34,775 nt of DNA. It comes from JAVKDP01 sp040222185. Its GTDB lineage: Bacteria; Bacteroidota; Rhodothermia; Balneolales; Balneolaceae. This document shows, piece after piece, positions 15,680-24,195 of the stretch. Where the stretch lies: assembly GCA_040222185.1 (NCBI GenBank), contig JAVKDP010000064.1:1-34775 (forward strand), written 5' to 3'. Under the pieces are notes generated by a model. That model saw only the letters and a program-made list of their open reading frames with translations. It searched no databases and was not told the origin of the DNA. The translations under genes were made by a program, and so were the position numbers. Each line of letters begins with the position of its first letter. Positions within the stretch are counted from its first letter, which is position 1.

Positions 15680-18600
15680 TTAGGCAGCATCATCAACTTC
15701 ATCCATACGAACACCAACCAGGCGACTAACTCCGGTTTCCGGCATAGTAACACCGTACATCATCTCTGCTTTACTCATTGTTTTCTTGTTATGCGTAATG
15801 ATGATGAACTGGGTTTCTTCGCTAAATTCCTTAATCATCTTGGCAAAACGCTCGATATTTGCGTCATCAAGTGGAGCATCAACCTCATCTAATACACAGA
15901 AAGGGGAAGGTTTTACAAGGTAGATTGCAAAAAGGAGGGCAATAGCAGTTAAAGTCTTTTCACCACCGGAGAGTTGAGAAATACCGGATGGACGTTTTCC
16001 CCTCGGCTGAGCTTTGATTTCAATACGGGCTTCCAACGGATCTTCAACATCTTCTTCGATGAGTAAGTCACAGTAATCGTCTTCAAAAAATAAAGTCTTG
16101 AACACTTTTTGGAAGTTGACCCGAATTTCTTCGAAAGTCTCGTTAAAGCGCTCGGTAGCTGTAGTATTAATCTCATTAATAGTTTCCAGGAGCTGCTTTT
16201 CAGCTTTATCTAGATCTTCAATCTGGGTTTCATAGAAATCGAGACGCTCTTTTTCTTCTTTATACTCTTCAATAGCAAGAGGATTTACATCACCAATACC
16301 ATTAAGCTTTTGTCTCAGCCATCCAATACGCTGCTTAACTTCATCCGGAGTTTTATCTTTTGGCATTTCGGCATTTTCAACCTGTTTCATCAGGATGCCA
16401 TAGGTTTCCCAGATATGATCAGAAAGTCCCTGGATCTGCATCTCCATCTTCTCTTTAGCCATTGCTAAATGATGCACCAGCTCCATATTTACTTCTTTCT
16501 GGCGACGCACTTCCCGAAGCGTTTTCTCTGTCTCGTTGATAGAACCACGTTGTTTTGCAGCAGCTTCTTCGGCTTTTTTGAGCGCTTCATCAGCCTCAAC
16601 CTTTAACTCCTGGTTAACCTTTAGCTCTTCTTCGAGTTGCTCAACGTACGTACCAAACTCAGTGATATTCTTTTTTGACTGTTCGGTAAGTTTAGTCCTG
16701 TTTTCGATACGGGATTGTACACTCTGTATCCCGGTCTCGGCACGTTTAACATCACGTTCATGATTATCAACTTTGTTTTTTAAATCCTGGTGACGTAACT
16801 GGGTATCATTATACCGACTTTGAGCGATACCACGTTCCTCTTCTAAAGATTCTAGTAATCCTTTTTTCTCATTTTGAGTAGCGTCCAGTTCCAGCATTTT
16901 TTTCTGAAGTTCTTTCTGCTTCGGCTGCATAGAATCGAGTTCTTCTTGTGCTGAACCCTCACTTGTTTTGAGGTAATCTTTACGGTTAACTAGCTCCGTA
17001 ATATTTTTTTGATAGACCTGGACTTTAGAACTGAGGCTGTGCTGTTGTTGTTCAAGTCGGCGTACTTCCTGCTCCTTTTCTTTAAGACCAGAACTTAGTA
17101 AACCAATATCCAGTTTTTCATACTTTTCAACGATCTGGGAGAGGTATTCACTTAGTTTATCAATCTCTTTAAGTACCGCAGCTTTTTCTTTTTCAAGTCG
17201 CTCAATCTTGTCTTTGAGCCCGACACGAACTCCGGTGTTTTTATTCTTACTACCGCTTTTGAAGAATCGATTTCTATTGATTACTTCACCATCATATGTA
17301 ACACCAATTGCATTGGTCTTTTTAAGTCCTTTATAGGCGTCTTCCACTGTATCGAATACCAACACGTTACCAAGTAACAACTGTTTAAGAGCCGAGTATT
17401 GAGGCTTTGTTTTAACGTAATCAAAGAGGCCGCCATCTTTAACATCATACTTGGCCGAAAGCTTATCTAGAGGAATGAACGTAGCTTTTCCCTTTTTGGC
17501 TTCTTTCAATACGTTAGCCGCTCGTTTCCCTTCTTCAAGAGTTGGAACGATTATAAAGTTCAATGCTCCTCCAAGAACCGATTCGAGCGCGATGGCATGC
17601 TTTTCGTCGGTGTTGAATACTTCAGCAACCGTCGTCATTTCTTTAAAATCGAAGCGATGATTTTCAAGCAGATATTTTACACTTCCCGGGAAGGCTTCAT
17701 TCGAATTTGCCAGGTCATTCATTAATCGAATCTCGTTTAGCAACGAAGAGTGATTACTATGAAGCGACCTTAACTCATCCTTAATCTCATTTTGTTTCTC
17801 TGCAAACCCTTCTCGTTTTTCACGTGCGGTTTCGAGTTCTTTCTCAAACTCGTCCCGTTCTTCAACTAGTTTCCCGAGCTTGGTATCGATTAGGCCCTGT
17901 TCACCGTTCATGTTGTCGATCTCGTCATTAAGATCTACAATTTCTTCATTGATGCGCTCAAGGTCTCCCTCGGTATTTTCCAGCCTGGACTCAATTTTAA
18001 TTCGTTTGGTTTGAAGCTGGTTTAACTCGTTATTGGTAGCACTGAGCTGAACTTCAATCTCATATAGCTCGTGGCGCTCTCGATTATACTGCTGCTGAAT
18101 CTGGGAGTATTTCTTTTTCGAATCCTCCAGAGCTTCTTCTGACTTATTTAGGTCTTCATCAAAAGATTCGAGTTTGGATCTGCTGTTAGTAAGTAAATCC
18201 ATGAGCTCTTTCAAGTCAAGCTCTCCCTGTTCAATATCTTTACTGTATTCGGTGATTACCTTTTTCTCGTTCTCGATCTTTTCCCTGGTAATCCGAATAT
18301 TGGTATCAGCTTCCCTGATCGCATTATGTAATTGACTTACCTGGCGCTGAGCATCTGCCTGGTGGCGTTCTTTATCAAGTAATTCTGTTCGCGCTTTTTC
18401 ATCCGAAGTCTCTAATTCTTCTGTCTGCTTTGTGATTTCACGCTTCTCCTTTTCGGCATTAGTGATGCGCTCTTGCAGTGGTTCCAGCTCTTCCTGGATT
18501 TTTTTAAAATCATGGAGGGTAAGTGCTTTATCCAGTACCTCAAGTTCGTCTTTATACTTCTTGGCTTTCTCTGCTTTCTCAGCCTGGATTTCTAAAGAAC

Positions 18601-19207
18601 GTGCCTTTTTTCTTAATTCAATTAGTAAATCATCGACACGCTGTAGATCCTTTTTCGTTTCTTCAAGTTTGCGAAGCGTTTTCTTTCGTTGATCTTTATA
18701 TCGTGTAACACCAGCGGCTTCCTCAAATAAACGACGACGATCATTATTTTTGTCGTTCAGAATCTCTTCTACCATTTTAAGCTCAATCACAGAATAGGCA
18801 TCAGAGCCCATTCCGGTATCCATGAAGAGTTCCATGATATCTTTTAAACGGCAGGAAGTATTATTTATCAGGTATTCAGAATCTCCTGAACGGAATAGCC
18901 TTCTTGTAATGGTTACTTCACTGTATTCAATGGGTAAGATGCCTTTGTCGTTCACGAAAGTAAGCGACACTTCAGCCATACCTAGTGCCTTTTTCTTGGC
19001 TGTTCCATTGAAAATAACATTACTCATAGCCGAGGAGCGGAGGAGGGAAGGGCGCTGCTCTCCAAGAACCCAGCGAAGAGCATCTACAATATTTGATTTC
19101 CCACAACCATTAGGCCCCACGATTGAGGTAATCCCGCTATCGAAACTCACTTTGGTTTTGTGAGCAAAACTTTTAAATCCCTGTAAATTTAGTTCAGATA
19201 TATACAC
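15680..19207 (-). CDS. smc: Chromosome segregation protein SMC
   Basis: A full-length 1175-residue condensin ATPase that organises and segregates the chromosome with ScpA and ScpB. It starts MYISELNLQGFKSFA, with Walker A GPNGCGKSNIVDAL at about residues 31-44. Two long coiled coils (about 170-500 and 680-1015) flank a hinge at about 505-660 containing FPGSVKYLLENH and TYDGEVINRNRF. The C-terminal head has the ABC signature LSGGEKTLTAIALLF near 1083 and Walker B FCVLDEVDAPLDD near 1108. It lies 126 bases downstream of frr on the same strand. The spacer contains a strong imperfect hairpin, so expression may be controlled separately. Confidence 0.98.
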   Translation of the reverse strand: MYISELNLQGFKSFAHKTKVSFDSGITSIVGPNGCGKSNIVDALRWVLGEQRPSLLRSSAMSNVIFNGTAKKKALGMAEVSLTFVNDKGILPIEYSEVTITRRLFRSGDSEYLINNTSCRLKDIMELFMDTGMGSDAYSVIELKMVEEILNDKNNDRRRLFEEAAGVTRYKDQRKKTLRKLEETKKDLQRVDDLLIELRKKARSLEIQAEKAEKAKKYKDELEVLDKALTLHDFKKIQEELEPLQERITNAEKEKREITKQTEELETSDEKARTELLDKERHQADAQRQVSQLHNAIREADTNIRITREKIENEKKVITEYSKDIEQGELDLKELMDLLTNSRSKLESFDEDLNKSEEALEDSKKKYSQIQQQYNRERHELYEIEVQLSATNNELNQLQTKRIKIESRLENTEGDLERINEEIVDLNDEIDNMNGEQGLIDTKLGKLVEERDEFEKELETAREKREGFAEKQNEIKDELRSLHSNHSSLLNEIRLMNDLANSNEAFPGSVKYLLENHRFDFKEMTTVAEVFNTDEKHAIALESVLGGALNFIIVPTLEEGKRAANVLKEAKKGKATFIPLDKLSAKYDVKDGGLFDYVKTKPQYSALKQLLLGNVLVFDTVEDAYKGLKKTNAIGVTYDGEVINRNRFFKSGSKNKNTGVRVGLKDKIERLEKEKAAVLKEIDKLSEYLSQIVEKYEKLDIGLLSSGLKEKEQEVRRLEQQQHSLSSKVQVYQKNITELVNRKDYLKTSEGSAQEELDSMQPKQKELQKKMLELDATQNEKKGLLESLEEERGIAQSRYNDTQLRHQDLKNKVDNHERDVKRAETGIQSVQSRIENRTKLTEQSKKNITEFGTYVEQLEEELKVNQELKVEADEALKKAEEAAAKQRGSINETEKTLREVRRQKEVNMELVHHLAMAKEKMEMQIQGLSDHIWETYGILMKQVENAEMPKDKTPDEVKQRIGWLRQKLNGIGDVNPLAIEEYKEEKERLDFYETQIEDLDKAEKQLLETINEINTTATERFNETFEEIRVNFQKVFKTLFFEDDYCDLLIEEDVEDPLEARIEIKAQPRGKRPSGISQLSGGEKTLTAIALLFAIYLVKPSPFCVLDEVDAPLDDANIERFAKMIKEFSEETQFIIITHNKKTMSKAEMMYGVTMPETGVSRLVGVRMDEVDDAA

Positions 19208-19231
19208 GTATTAAATCTCAAATTGCAAGCG

Positions 19232-19312
19232 TCACAAATTCAGACAGTTGATTATCAGTTGAGTCCTGGGTACTCAATACACCGATGAGTGCAACCTGTT
19301 TGATATTTGTGA
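19232..19312. other. Long imperfect hairpin in the frr-smc spacer
   Basis: Bases 19232-19250 pair with 19292-19312: TCACAAAT with ATTTGTGA, then T40-A303 and CAGACAG with CTGTTTG, then TTG with CAA. This makes about 19 pairs with only two single-base bulges (T19304 and C19295). Inside, TTGAGT (19259-19264) pairs with ACTCAA (19272-19277). One pair (19243/19300) is G-U on the plus strand but becomes a C-A mismatch on the minus strand, the strand expected to be transcribed. Confidence 0.5.
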
Positions 19313-19333
19313 TTGGGGTCCTGATACTTAACC

Positions 19334-19903
19334 CTAAACCGTCATGATTTCTGATTCTTTGTGAGAGAACATTTCCTCTACCGTCTTGGTGTGCTTGTCG
19401 GTAACTGATTGTACTTCACCTTCGGCTTCAAACTTGGAATCTTCAGGTAAAGAATGTGCCTCTACCGCTTTTTTGATTGCATCATTTGCTTCCCGTCTCG
19501 AATTTCGGATACTGATCCTGGCTTGTTCTGACTTGTCCTTGGCTACTTTAACCAATTCCCTTCTTCGCTCTTCCGTTAGTATTGGAAGAGGGATACGAAT
19601 GATTTCGCCATCGTTCATTGGGTTTAATCCTAACCCGGAAGCCATAATAGCTTTTTCAATATCAACCATTACACTTTTATCATAAGGCTGAACCACAAGC
19701 ATCCTTGCTTCAGGAGCTGAAATATTTCCTAATTGTTGTAGCGGAGTTTGTGCTCCGTAATATTCGACCTGAACAGATGCGATTAGAGCCGGGTTGGCTT
19801 TACCAGCACGGATATGAGAAAATTCCTTTTTAAGATAGTCTGCTGCATCATCCATCTTCATGTCAGCTTCGTCAATTATATCCTGTAATTCTTCTGGGAT
19901 CAT
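19334..19903 (-). CDS. frr: Ribosome recycling factor
   Basis: A 189-residue RRF, which with EF-G splits post-termination ribosomes. Recognisable blocks are AADYLKKEFSHIRAGKANPALI, shown by its core HIRAGKANPAL (about residues 31-41), the hinge-side VEYYGAQTPLQQLGNI, the LLVQPYDKS-like segment MLVVQPYDKS, and the C-terminal helix-forming LTEERRRELVKVAK. Length is close to the usual 185. The gene normally follows pyrH closely; here a plus-strand YHYH lipoprotein gene separates them. No clean promoter was found in the 207-base upstream region. Confidence 0.97.
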   Translation of the reverse strand: MIPEELQDIIDEADMKMDDAADYLKKEFSHIRAGKANPALIASVQVEYYGAQTPLQQLGNISAPEARMLVVQPYDKSVMVDIEKAIMASGLGLNPMNDGEIIRIPLPILTEERRRELVKVAKDKSEQARISIRNSRREANDAIKKAVEAHSLPEDSKFEAEGEVQSVTDKHTKTVEEMFSHKESEIMTV

Positions 19904-20110
19904 AATTCTCTAATTTGGTTAGAAAGGGGCTTGTTTACCCTGATTTTCAATTCCGTGAAGTTAATAAAAGTGAAGATTAATTCTTAATGAAAGAGTTGAT
20001 TAATAAACGATAAAAAGAGATAGACGTACTAGCTGAAAAAGTTTAGCAAGTATTCTCTATATAGTTCGCCAAAACAATTATAAAATCAAATCATCAGGAA
20101 ATAAGGGATA

Positions 20111-21130
20111 ATGAAAAAATCCAATATTAGACTATTACTCATACTACTAACCGGTTCCGGGTTCTTGTATAGCTGTACTTCAGCAGAGGATACCACTGGT
20201 GACACAGAAACTCCTGATACGAATGGAGCAGTTGATATTACAAATGCGATATTTACTGAGCAAAGTGCCGACTGTGCCAGCTATGCTGAAACGTATTCAT
20301 CATCAGTTCTGGACATACAGGAAAATATAAATTTTGAAGGTGCGGTTACAATCTCAACAACCGATACTCAATGTAACCTGACTGTGAACAGCATACCGAA
20401 TCATAATTTTAATGATGAATCAGCAAACTTCGCCACTAATGTAAGTGAGCTGAACAGGTTATTTACCGTTTCACGATCGCCAACTATTAATGCTGAATCA
20501 ACAGCACTAAATCAGAGATATTATGATGCCATCATGCTAAATGGGATAGTTGTTGATATACTTTCAGCGGGTTGTTATAAGCCAAATGAAAATGGTGCTG
20601 ACCAGGATGGGAATGTAGCGATTGGATGTACTCTAAATGACGGATGGCTGCTGGATCCTCTGGGAGTGGAAAGTAGGTTCGGAGCGGATTCTCATAATGC
20701 CCATACTCAACCGGATGGAACCTATCACTATCATGGTAATCCTGTCGCGATGTTTGATGATAATCCTGGTGCAAGCGGATCACCGGTAATTGGTTTTGCT
20801 TCAGACGGTTTCCCCATTTATGGCAGTTATTTTCTTGATCCTGAAACAAATACGGTTCGAAAAGCAATTTCAGGATATGAATTAAAGCCTGGTGATCGTC
20901 CGGGACCTGACGATAATGACCCGGGCGGAGCTTATGACGGGACTTACATTGATGATTACGAGTTTAATGCAACAGGTGACCTGGATGCTTGTAACGGGAT
21001 GATTTTAAACGGGCAATACGGATATTACGTAACAGATACTTATCCCTGGATGTTGGCCTGCCACGTAGGTACTCCTGATGAATCATTCAGTAAAGGGCAG
21101 CCCAAAGTTATTATGGATCACTCGCACTAA
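20111..21130 (+). CDS. YHYH-domain lipoprotein, unknown function
   Basis: A 339-residue predicted lipoprotein: basic start, hydrophobic LLLILLTGSGFL, and lipobox LYSC with Cys22 as lipidation site, followed by an acidic Thr-rich linker. The mature part carries the YHYH motif (residues 205-208, in GTYHYHGNP) plus surrounding SHNAHTQPDG and GFASDGFPIYGSY, which identify the YHYH domain family. The domain is widespread in marine bacteria without an established biochemical role. The His-rich core and several Cys (in NAGCYKPNENG-like and LACHVGTP segments) suggest metal or disulfide chemistry, but this is inference. AAGGGA lies just before the ATG. It is convergent with pyrH (17 bases) and divergent from frr. 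Confidence 0.82.
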   Translation: MKKSNIRLLLILLTGSGFLYSCTSAEDTTGDTETPDTNGAVDITNAIFTEQSADCASYAETYSSSVLDIQENINFEGAVTISTTDTQCNLTVNSIPNHNFNDESANFATNVSELNRLFTVSRSPTINAESTALNQRYYDAIMLNGIVVDILSAGCYKPNENGADQDGNVAIGCTLNDGWLLDPLGVESRFGADSHNAHTQPDGTYHYHGNPVAMFDDNPGASGSPVIGFASDGFPIYGSYFLDPETNTVRKAISGYELKPGDRPGPDDNDPGGAYDGTYIDDYEFNATGDLDACNGMILNGQYGYYVTDTYPWMLACHVGTPDESFSKGQPKVIMDHSH

Positions 21131-21147
21131 ATTATTTTAGCAAAAAA

Positions 21148-21867
21148 TCACTCCCAAACTACCGTAGTGCCCAGGTCTTCGCCATCACAAACGATTTTCT
21201 TGAAAGTACCCGGTTCATTCATGTTGAATACAACGATAGGAGTTGCGTTTTCACGACAGAGTGTAAATGCGGTTAAATCCATTACAGAAAGGCGACGCTT
21301 AAGTACTTCATCTCCGGTTATGGTATCAAACTTCTGTGCATCTGCATGCTTTTCCGGATCAGAATCAAAGATTCCGTCTACGCGTGTTCCTTTTAAGATC
21401 ACATCTGCCTCAACTTCAATAGCGCGTAATGCACCTGCGGTATCTGTTGTGAAGTAGGGGTTTCCGGTTCCGGCTCCAAAAATTACTACACGGCCTTTTT
21501 CCAGGTGGCGTACTGCACGTCTTCGAATAAACGGTTCAGCAATCGCTTCCATTCTGATCGCACTGAGAAGTCTTGTCTTAACTTCTTTCTGTTCTAAAGC
21601 ATCTTGCAGTGCCATGCTATTAATCATCGTTGCAAGCATCCCCATATAATCGCCCTGAACGCGATCCATCCCTTCTGTAGCTCCCTTAACACCCCTGAAG
21701 ATGTTTCCACCTCCAATAACAATGGAGACTTCAACTCCTTCTCTTTGGACAGCTTTGATCTCCTCAGCATACTGAGTTAAGATAGTGCTATCTATTCCGT
21801 GTCCTTGTGCGCCGAGAAGAGCTTCGCCGCTGAGCTTTAAAAGAATGCGTTTGTACTTATTTGCCAC
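21148..21867 (-). CDS. pyrH: Uridylate kinase (UMP kinase)
   Basis: A 239-residue hexameric-type bacterial UMP kinase of the amino-acid kinase fold that makes UDP from UMP and ATP in pyrimidine synthesis. Motifs: N-terminal ILLKLSGEAL, phosphate-binding IVIGGGNIFRG, GDYMGMLATMINSMALQDAL, GAGTGNPYFTTDTAA-like segment (GTGNPYFTTDTAGALRA here) and VDGIFDSDP. Length is typical. It follows tsf on the same strand, but a strong intrinsic terminator lies between them, so it is at least partly uncoupled from the ribosomal operon. Confidence 0.98.
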   Translation of the reverse strand: MANKYKRILLKLSGEALLGAQGHGIDSTILTQYAEEIKAVQREGVEVSIVIGGGNIFRGVKGATEGMDRVQGDYMGMLATMINSMALQDALEQKEVKTRLLSAIRMEAIAEPFIRRRAVRHLEKGRVVIFGAGTGNPYFTTDTAGALRAIEVEADVILKGTRVDGIFDSDPEKHADAQKFDTITGDEVLKRRLSVMDLTAFTLCRENATPIVVFNMNEPGTFKKIVCDGEDLGTTVVWE

Positions 21868-21894
21868 TGTTAGTTTTTCTAGAAATTAATAGAC

Positions 21895-21926
21895 AAAAAA
21901 AAGGCTGCTTCGAAATCGAAACAGCC
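21895..21926 (-). terminator. Intrinsic terminator after tsf
   Basis: On the minus strand GGCTGTTTCG pairs with CGAAGCAGCC (one G-U pair, four-base loop; 21926-21903), followed by eight T (21902-21895). It begins 20 bases past the tsf stop and separates tsf from pyrH. Confidence 0.92.
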
Positions 21927-21945
21927 AAATGTAAAGAAAAATGAG

Positions 21946-22779
21946 TTAAGCGTCTTCGCCTAATTGAATTCGGTGAAAAGCTTTAGCTAATGGAGCTCCA
22001 TTTTGCTCTAAATACTGTTTCACGGAAATTCCGTTATCTTTCACAAACTTTTGATTCAGAAGAACACGCTCTTCGTAGAATCTGCGAAGTTTACCAACAG
22101 CAGCTTTTTCTGCGATTTCTGCAGGCTTACCTTCGTTAATTAATTGCTCTTTGGCAATTTCCAGTTCTTTTTCTACTAAAGAAGCATCTACTTCATCCTG
22201 AGTTACAGCGATTGGCTTCATTGCAGCGATTTGCATCGCAACATCTTTTCCAACTTCTTCATTTGAAAGGTCGCCATCAAACTCAACGAGTACACCAAGC
22301 TGGTTTCCTGGGTGAATGTAAGAAACTAAAGACCCTTCTGTGTTTACAAGTACAACTTTACTAATCTGGATTTTTTCACCAATAGTACCAGTCATGTTTT
22401 GTAAATGATCAGCAACGCTTGTTCCGTCAATGTCAGCAGCTAATAGAGCTTCAAGGCTTCCGATATTGTTATCGTAAGCAGCATTAAGGAAGGAGTTTGC
22501 TTTAGCCTGGAAATCTTCGTTTCTGGCAACAAAATCAGTTTCACTGTTAATTTCGATTACAGCAGCTTTTTTAGCGTCATCACTTATTCTTGAAAGTACA
22601 AGACCTTCCTTAGCATCACGGTCAGCTCTTTTATCAGCTAATTTTTGACCTTTTTTTCTAAGTAATTCAACGGCCTTATCAAAGTCGCCGTTTGCTTCAG
22701 CCAGTGCTTTCTTGCAGTCCATCATGCCTGCACCAGTCATGTCGCGAAGTTTTTTAACGTCAGCAGCAGAAATGCTCAT
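21946..22779 (-). CDS. tsf: Translation elongation factor Ts
   Basis: A 277-residue EF-Ts, the nucleotide exchange factor for EF-Tu. The N-terminal UBA-like domain has VKKLRDMTGAGMMDCKKAL, followed by the exchange-core motif INSETDFVARNEDF (about residues 78-91, including the key TDFVARN). C-terminal elements include IAAMKPIAVTQDEV and LLNQKFVKDNGISVKQYL. Length is in the usual 270-290 range. It begins 29 bases after the rpsB stop and is closed by an intrinsic terminator, so rpsB-tsf form the usual pair. Confidence 0.98.
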   Translation of the reverse strand: MSISAADVKKLRDMTGAGMMDCKKALAEANGDFDKAVELLRKKGQKLADKRADRDAKEGLVLSRISDDAKKAAVIEINSETDFVARNEDFQAKANSFLNAAYDNNIGSLEALLAADIDGTSVADHLQNMTGTIGEKIQISKVVLVNTEGSLVSYIHPGNQLGVLVEFDGDLSNEEVGKDVAMQIAAMKPIAVTQDEVDASLVEKELEIAKEQLINEGKPAEIAEKAAVGKLRRFYEERVLLNQKFVKDNGISVKQYLEQNGAPLAKAFHRIQLGEDA

Positions 22780-22808
22780 TGTTATAATCGGTTTTAATGG
22801 TGTATAAA

Positions 22809-23672
22809 TTATTTTTCTTCTTCAGTTGTTTCCTCTTCAGTAGCATCATCTTGTGCTTCTAAAGTAGGTTCAACAGTCTTCTTTTTTCTTGAGCGTAGTT
22901 TAGTTTTTACTTCTGGCTCATCATCTGCACGCTCTTTTGCTTCAACAGCTGCTTGCTCTTGCAGTTCTTCTTCTTTGTAAGCTTCACGCTCAGCAGAACC
23001 TTCAATAATTGCATCAGCAATCTGAGTACTGATTAGTTGAATAGTTCTGGCAGAGTCATCATTACAAGGAATGATAAAGTCAGGAACATCAGGATCACTG
23101 TTTGTATCAACCATTGCAATAACAGGAATGTGAAGCTTGATTGCTTCGTTCACTGCCAAATGCTCTTTAATGATATCAACAACAAAGATTGCACCAGGAA
23201 GTCGGCTCATGTTAGCGATACCACCAAGAGTATCTTCTAACTTTTGTTGCTCACGGCTTAACATTAACCCTTCTTTTTTGGTTAACTCAGCCATAGTGCC
23301 ATCGGTTTTCATACGCTCGATCTCTTCCATACGAGAGATACTTTTACGAACAGTAGAAAAGTTGGTGAGCATACCACCTAACCATCGGTGAGTAACAAAA
23401 GGCATTCCTGAACGAACAGCTTCCGTTTTGATGATTTCAGAGGATTGCTTTTTTGTACCTACAAAGAGAATAGTTTTTCCAGCACGAGAAAGTTTTTGAA
23501 TCTCATCAAGTGCTTCCTGCAGGTATTTCTGGGTTTTTTTAAGATCCACGATGTGAATCCCGTTTCGTTGCATAAAGATGAAGTCTTTCATCTTAGGATT
23601 CCAACGGCGGGTCAGGTGACCGAAATGTGCGCCTGATTTTAACAGGTCTTCAATAGATGCGGCTTTAGGCAT
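22809..23672 (-). CDS. rpsB: 30S ribosomal protein S2
   Basis: A 287-residue S2. Family motifs are LLKSGAHFGHLTRRWNPKM, FIFMQRNGIHIVDL, ILFVGTKKQSSEII, VTHRWLGGMLTNF and VDIIKEHLAVNEA, followed by IPVIAMVDTNSDPD. The last 60 or so residues form a charged, low-complexity tail: ELQEQAAVEAKERAD, then RSRKKK, then a Glu/Thr-rich end. S2 of E. coli has about 241 residues, so the tail is an extension, a frequent feature in this phylum. The upstream spacer holds a nested hairpin at 23701-23767 that could be an autoregulatory leader. Confidence 0.98.
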   Translation of the reverse strand: MPKAASIEDLLKSGAHFGHLTRRWNPKMKDFIFMQRNGIHIVDLKKTQKYLQEALDEIQKLSRAGKTILFVGTKKQSSEIIKTEAVRSGMPFVTHRWLGGMLTNFSTVRKSISRMEEIERMKTDGTMAELTKKEGLMLSREQQKLEDTLGGIANMSRLPGAIFVVDIIKEHLAVNEAIKLHIPVIAMVDTNSDPDVPDFIIPCNDDSARTIQLISTQIADAIIEGSAEREAYKEEELQEQAAVEAKERADDEPEVKTKLRSRKKKTVEPTLEAQDDATEEETTEEEK

Positions 23673-23700
23673 GTCAGTATGTATGTTTAGGTTATTCCTC

Positions 23701-23767
23701 TATGTGGGTCAATCTCAAAAACCAATCCCGATCAATATCGGGACACCAGGCTTTGAGTCGCCACATA
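23701..23767 (-). promoter_or_regulatory. Nested hairpin in the rpsB upstream region (candidate leader)
   Basis: TATGTGG (23701-23707) pairs with CCACATA (23761-23767). Inside, CTCAAA (23714-23719) pairs with TTTGAG (23752-23757), CC (23722-23723) with GG (23749-23750), and TCCCGAT (23726-23732) with ATCGGGA (23737-23743). The structure lies 29 bases upstream of the rpsB start and has no T tract, which favours a leader or processing element over a terminator. Confidence 0.5.
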
Positions 23768-23797
23768 TGTGTGTTTAAAAAATCTGCGAAAAAGGTA

Positions 23798-24184
23798 TTA
23801 ACGCTTAGAGAACTGGAACTTCTTACGCGCCTTAGGCTGTCCAGGCTTTTTACGTTCTACCATTCTTGAATCACGAGTAAGAAGGCCATGACCTTTAAGT
23901 ATGCTATGAACTTCTTCATTCTCTCCATCAAGCGCGCGAGCCAAAGCGTGCGATACAGCACCAGCCTGACCAGCTTTACCACCACCACGAACAGTGATCT
24001 TGATATCATACTTTCCATCAAGTTCAGTTACGTGCAACGGAAGTAATGCGATGTTACGAAGAGCCTTTACTGGAAGGTATTCTTCAATAGGAGTTTTGTT
24101 GATAAGAATTTCACCTTTACCTGGTTTGATGTACAAACGGGCAGTTGAGGTCTTTCTTCTTCCTAGGTAATTAGCTTGTGCCAT
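23798..24184 (-). CDS. rpsI: 30S ribosomal protein S9
   Basis: A 128-residue S9. It begins near GRRKTSTARLYIKPGKGEI and contains the internal ITVRGGGKAGQAGAVSHAL. It ends in KKPGQPKARKKFQFSKR, the conserved basic tail that reaches the ribosomal P site, with the universal SKR terminus. It follows rplM by 11 bases on the same strand, the standard L13-S9 pair. Confidence 0.98.
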   Translation of the reverse strand: MAQANYLGRRKTSTARLYIKPGKGEILINKTPIEEYLPVKALRNIALLPLHVTELDGKYDIKITVRGGGKAGQAGAVSHALARALDGENEEVHSILKGHGLLTRDSRMVERKKPGQPKARKKFQFSKR

Positions 24185-24195
24185 TATTCAGTCGA

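Noticed and set aside
15680..19207. Several open frames on the plus strand opposite smc
   Set aside because: They are low-complexity Ser/Phe/Leu-rich antisense translations of the SMC coiled coil, without starts, motifs or spacing of genes.
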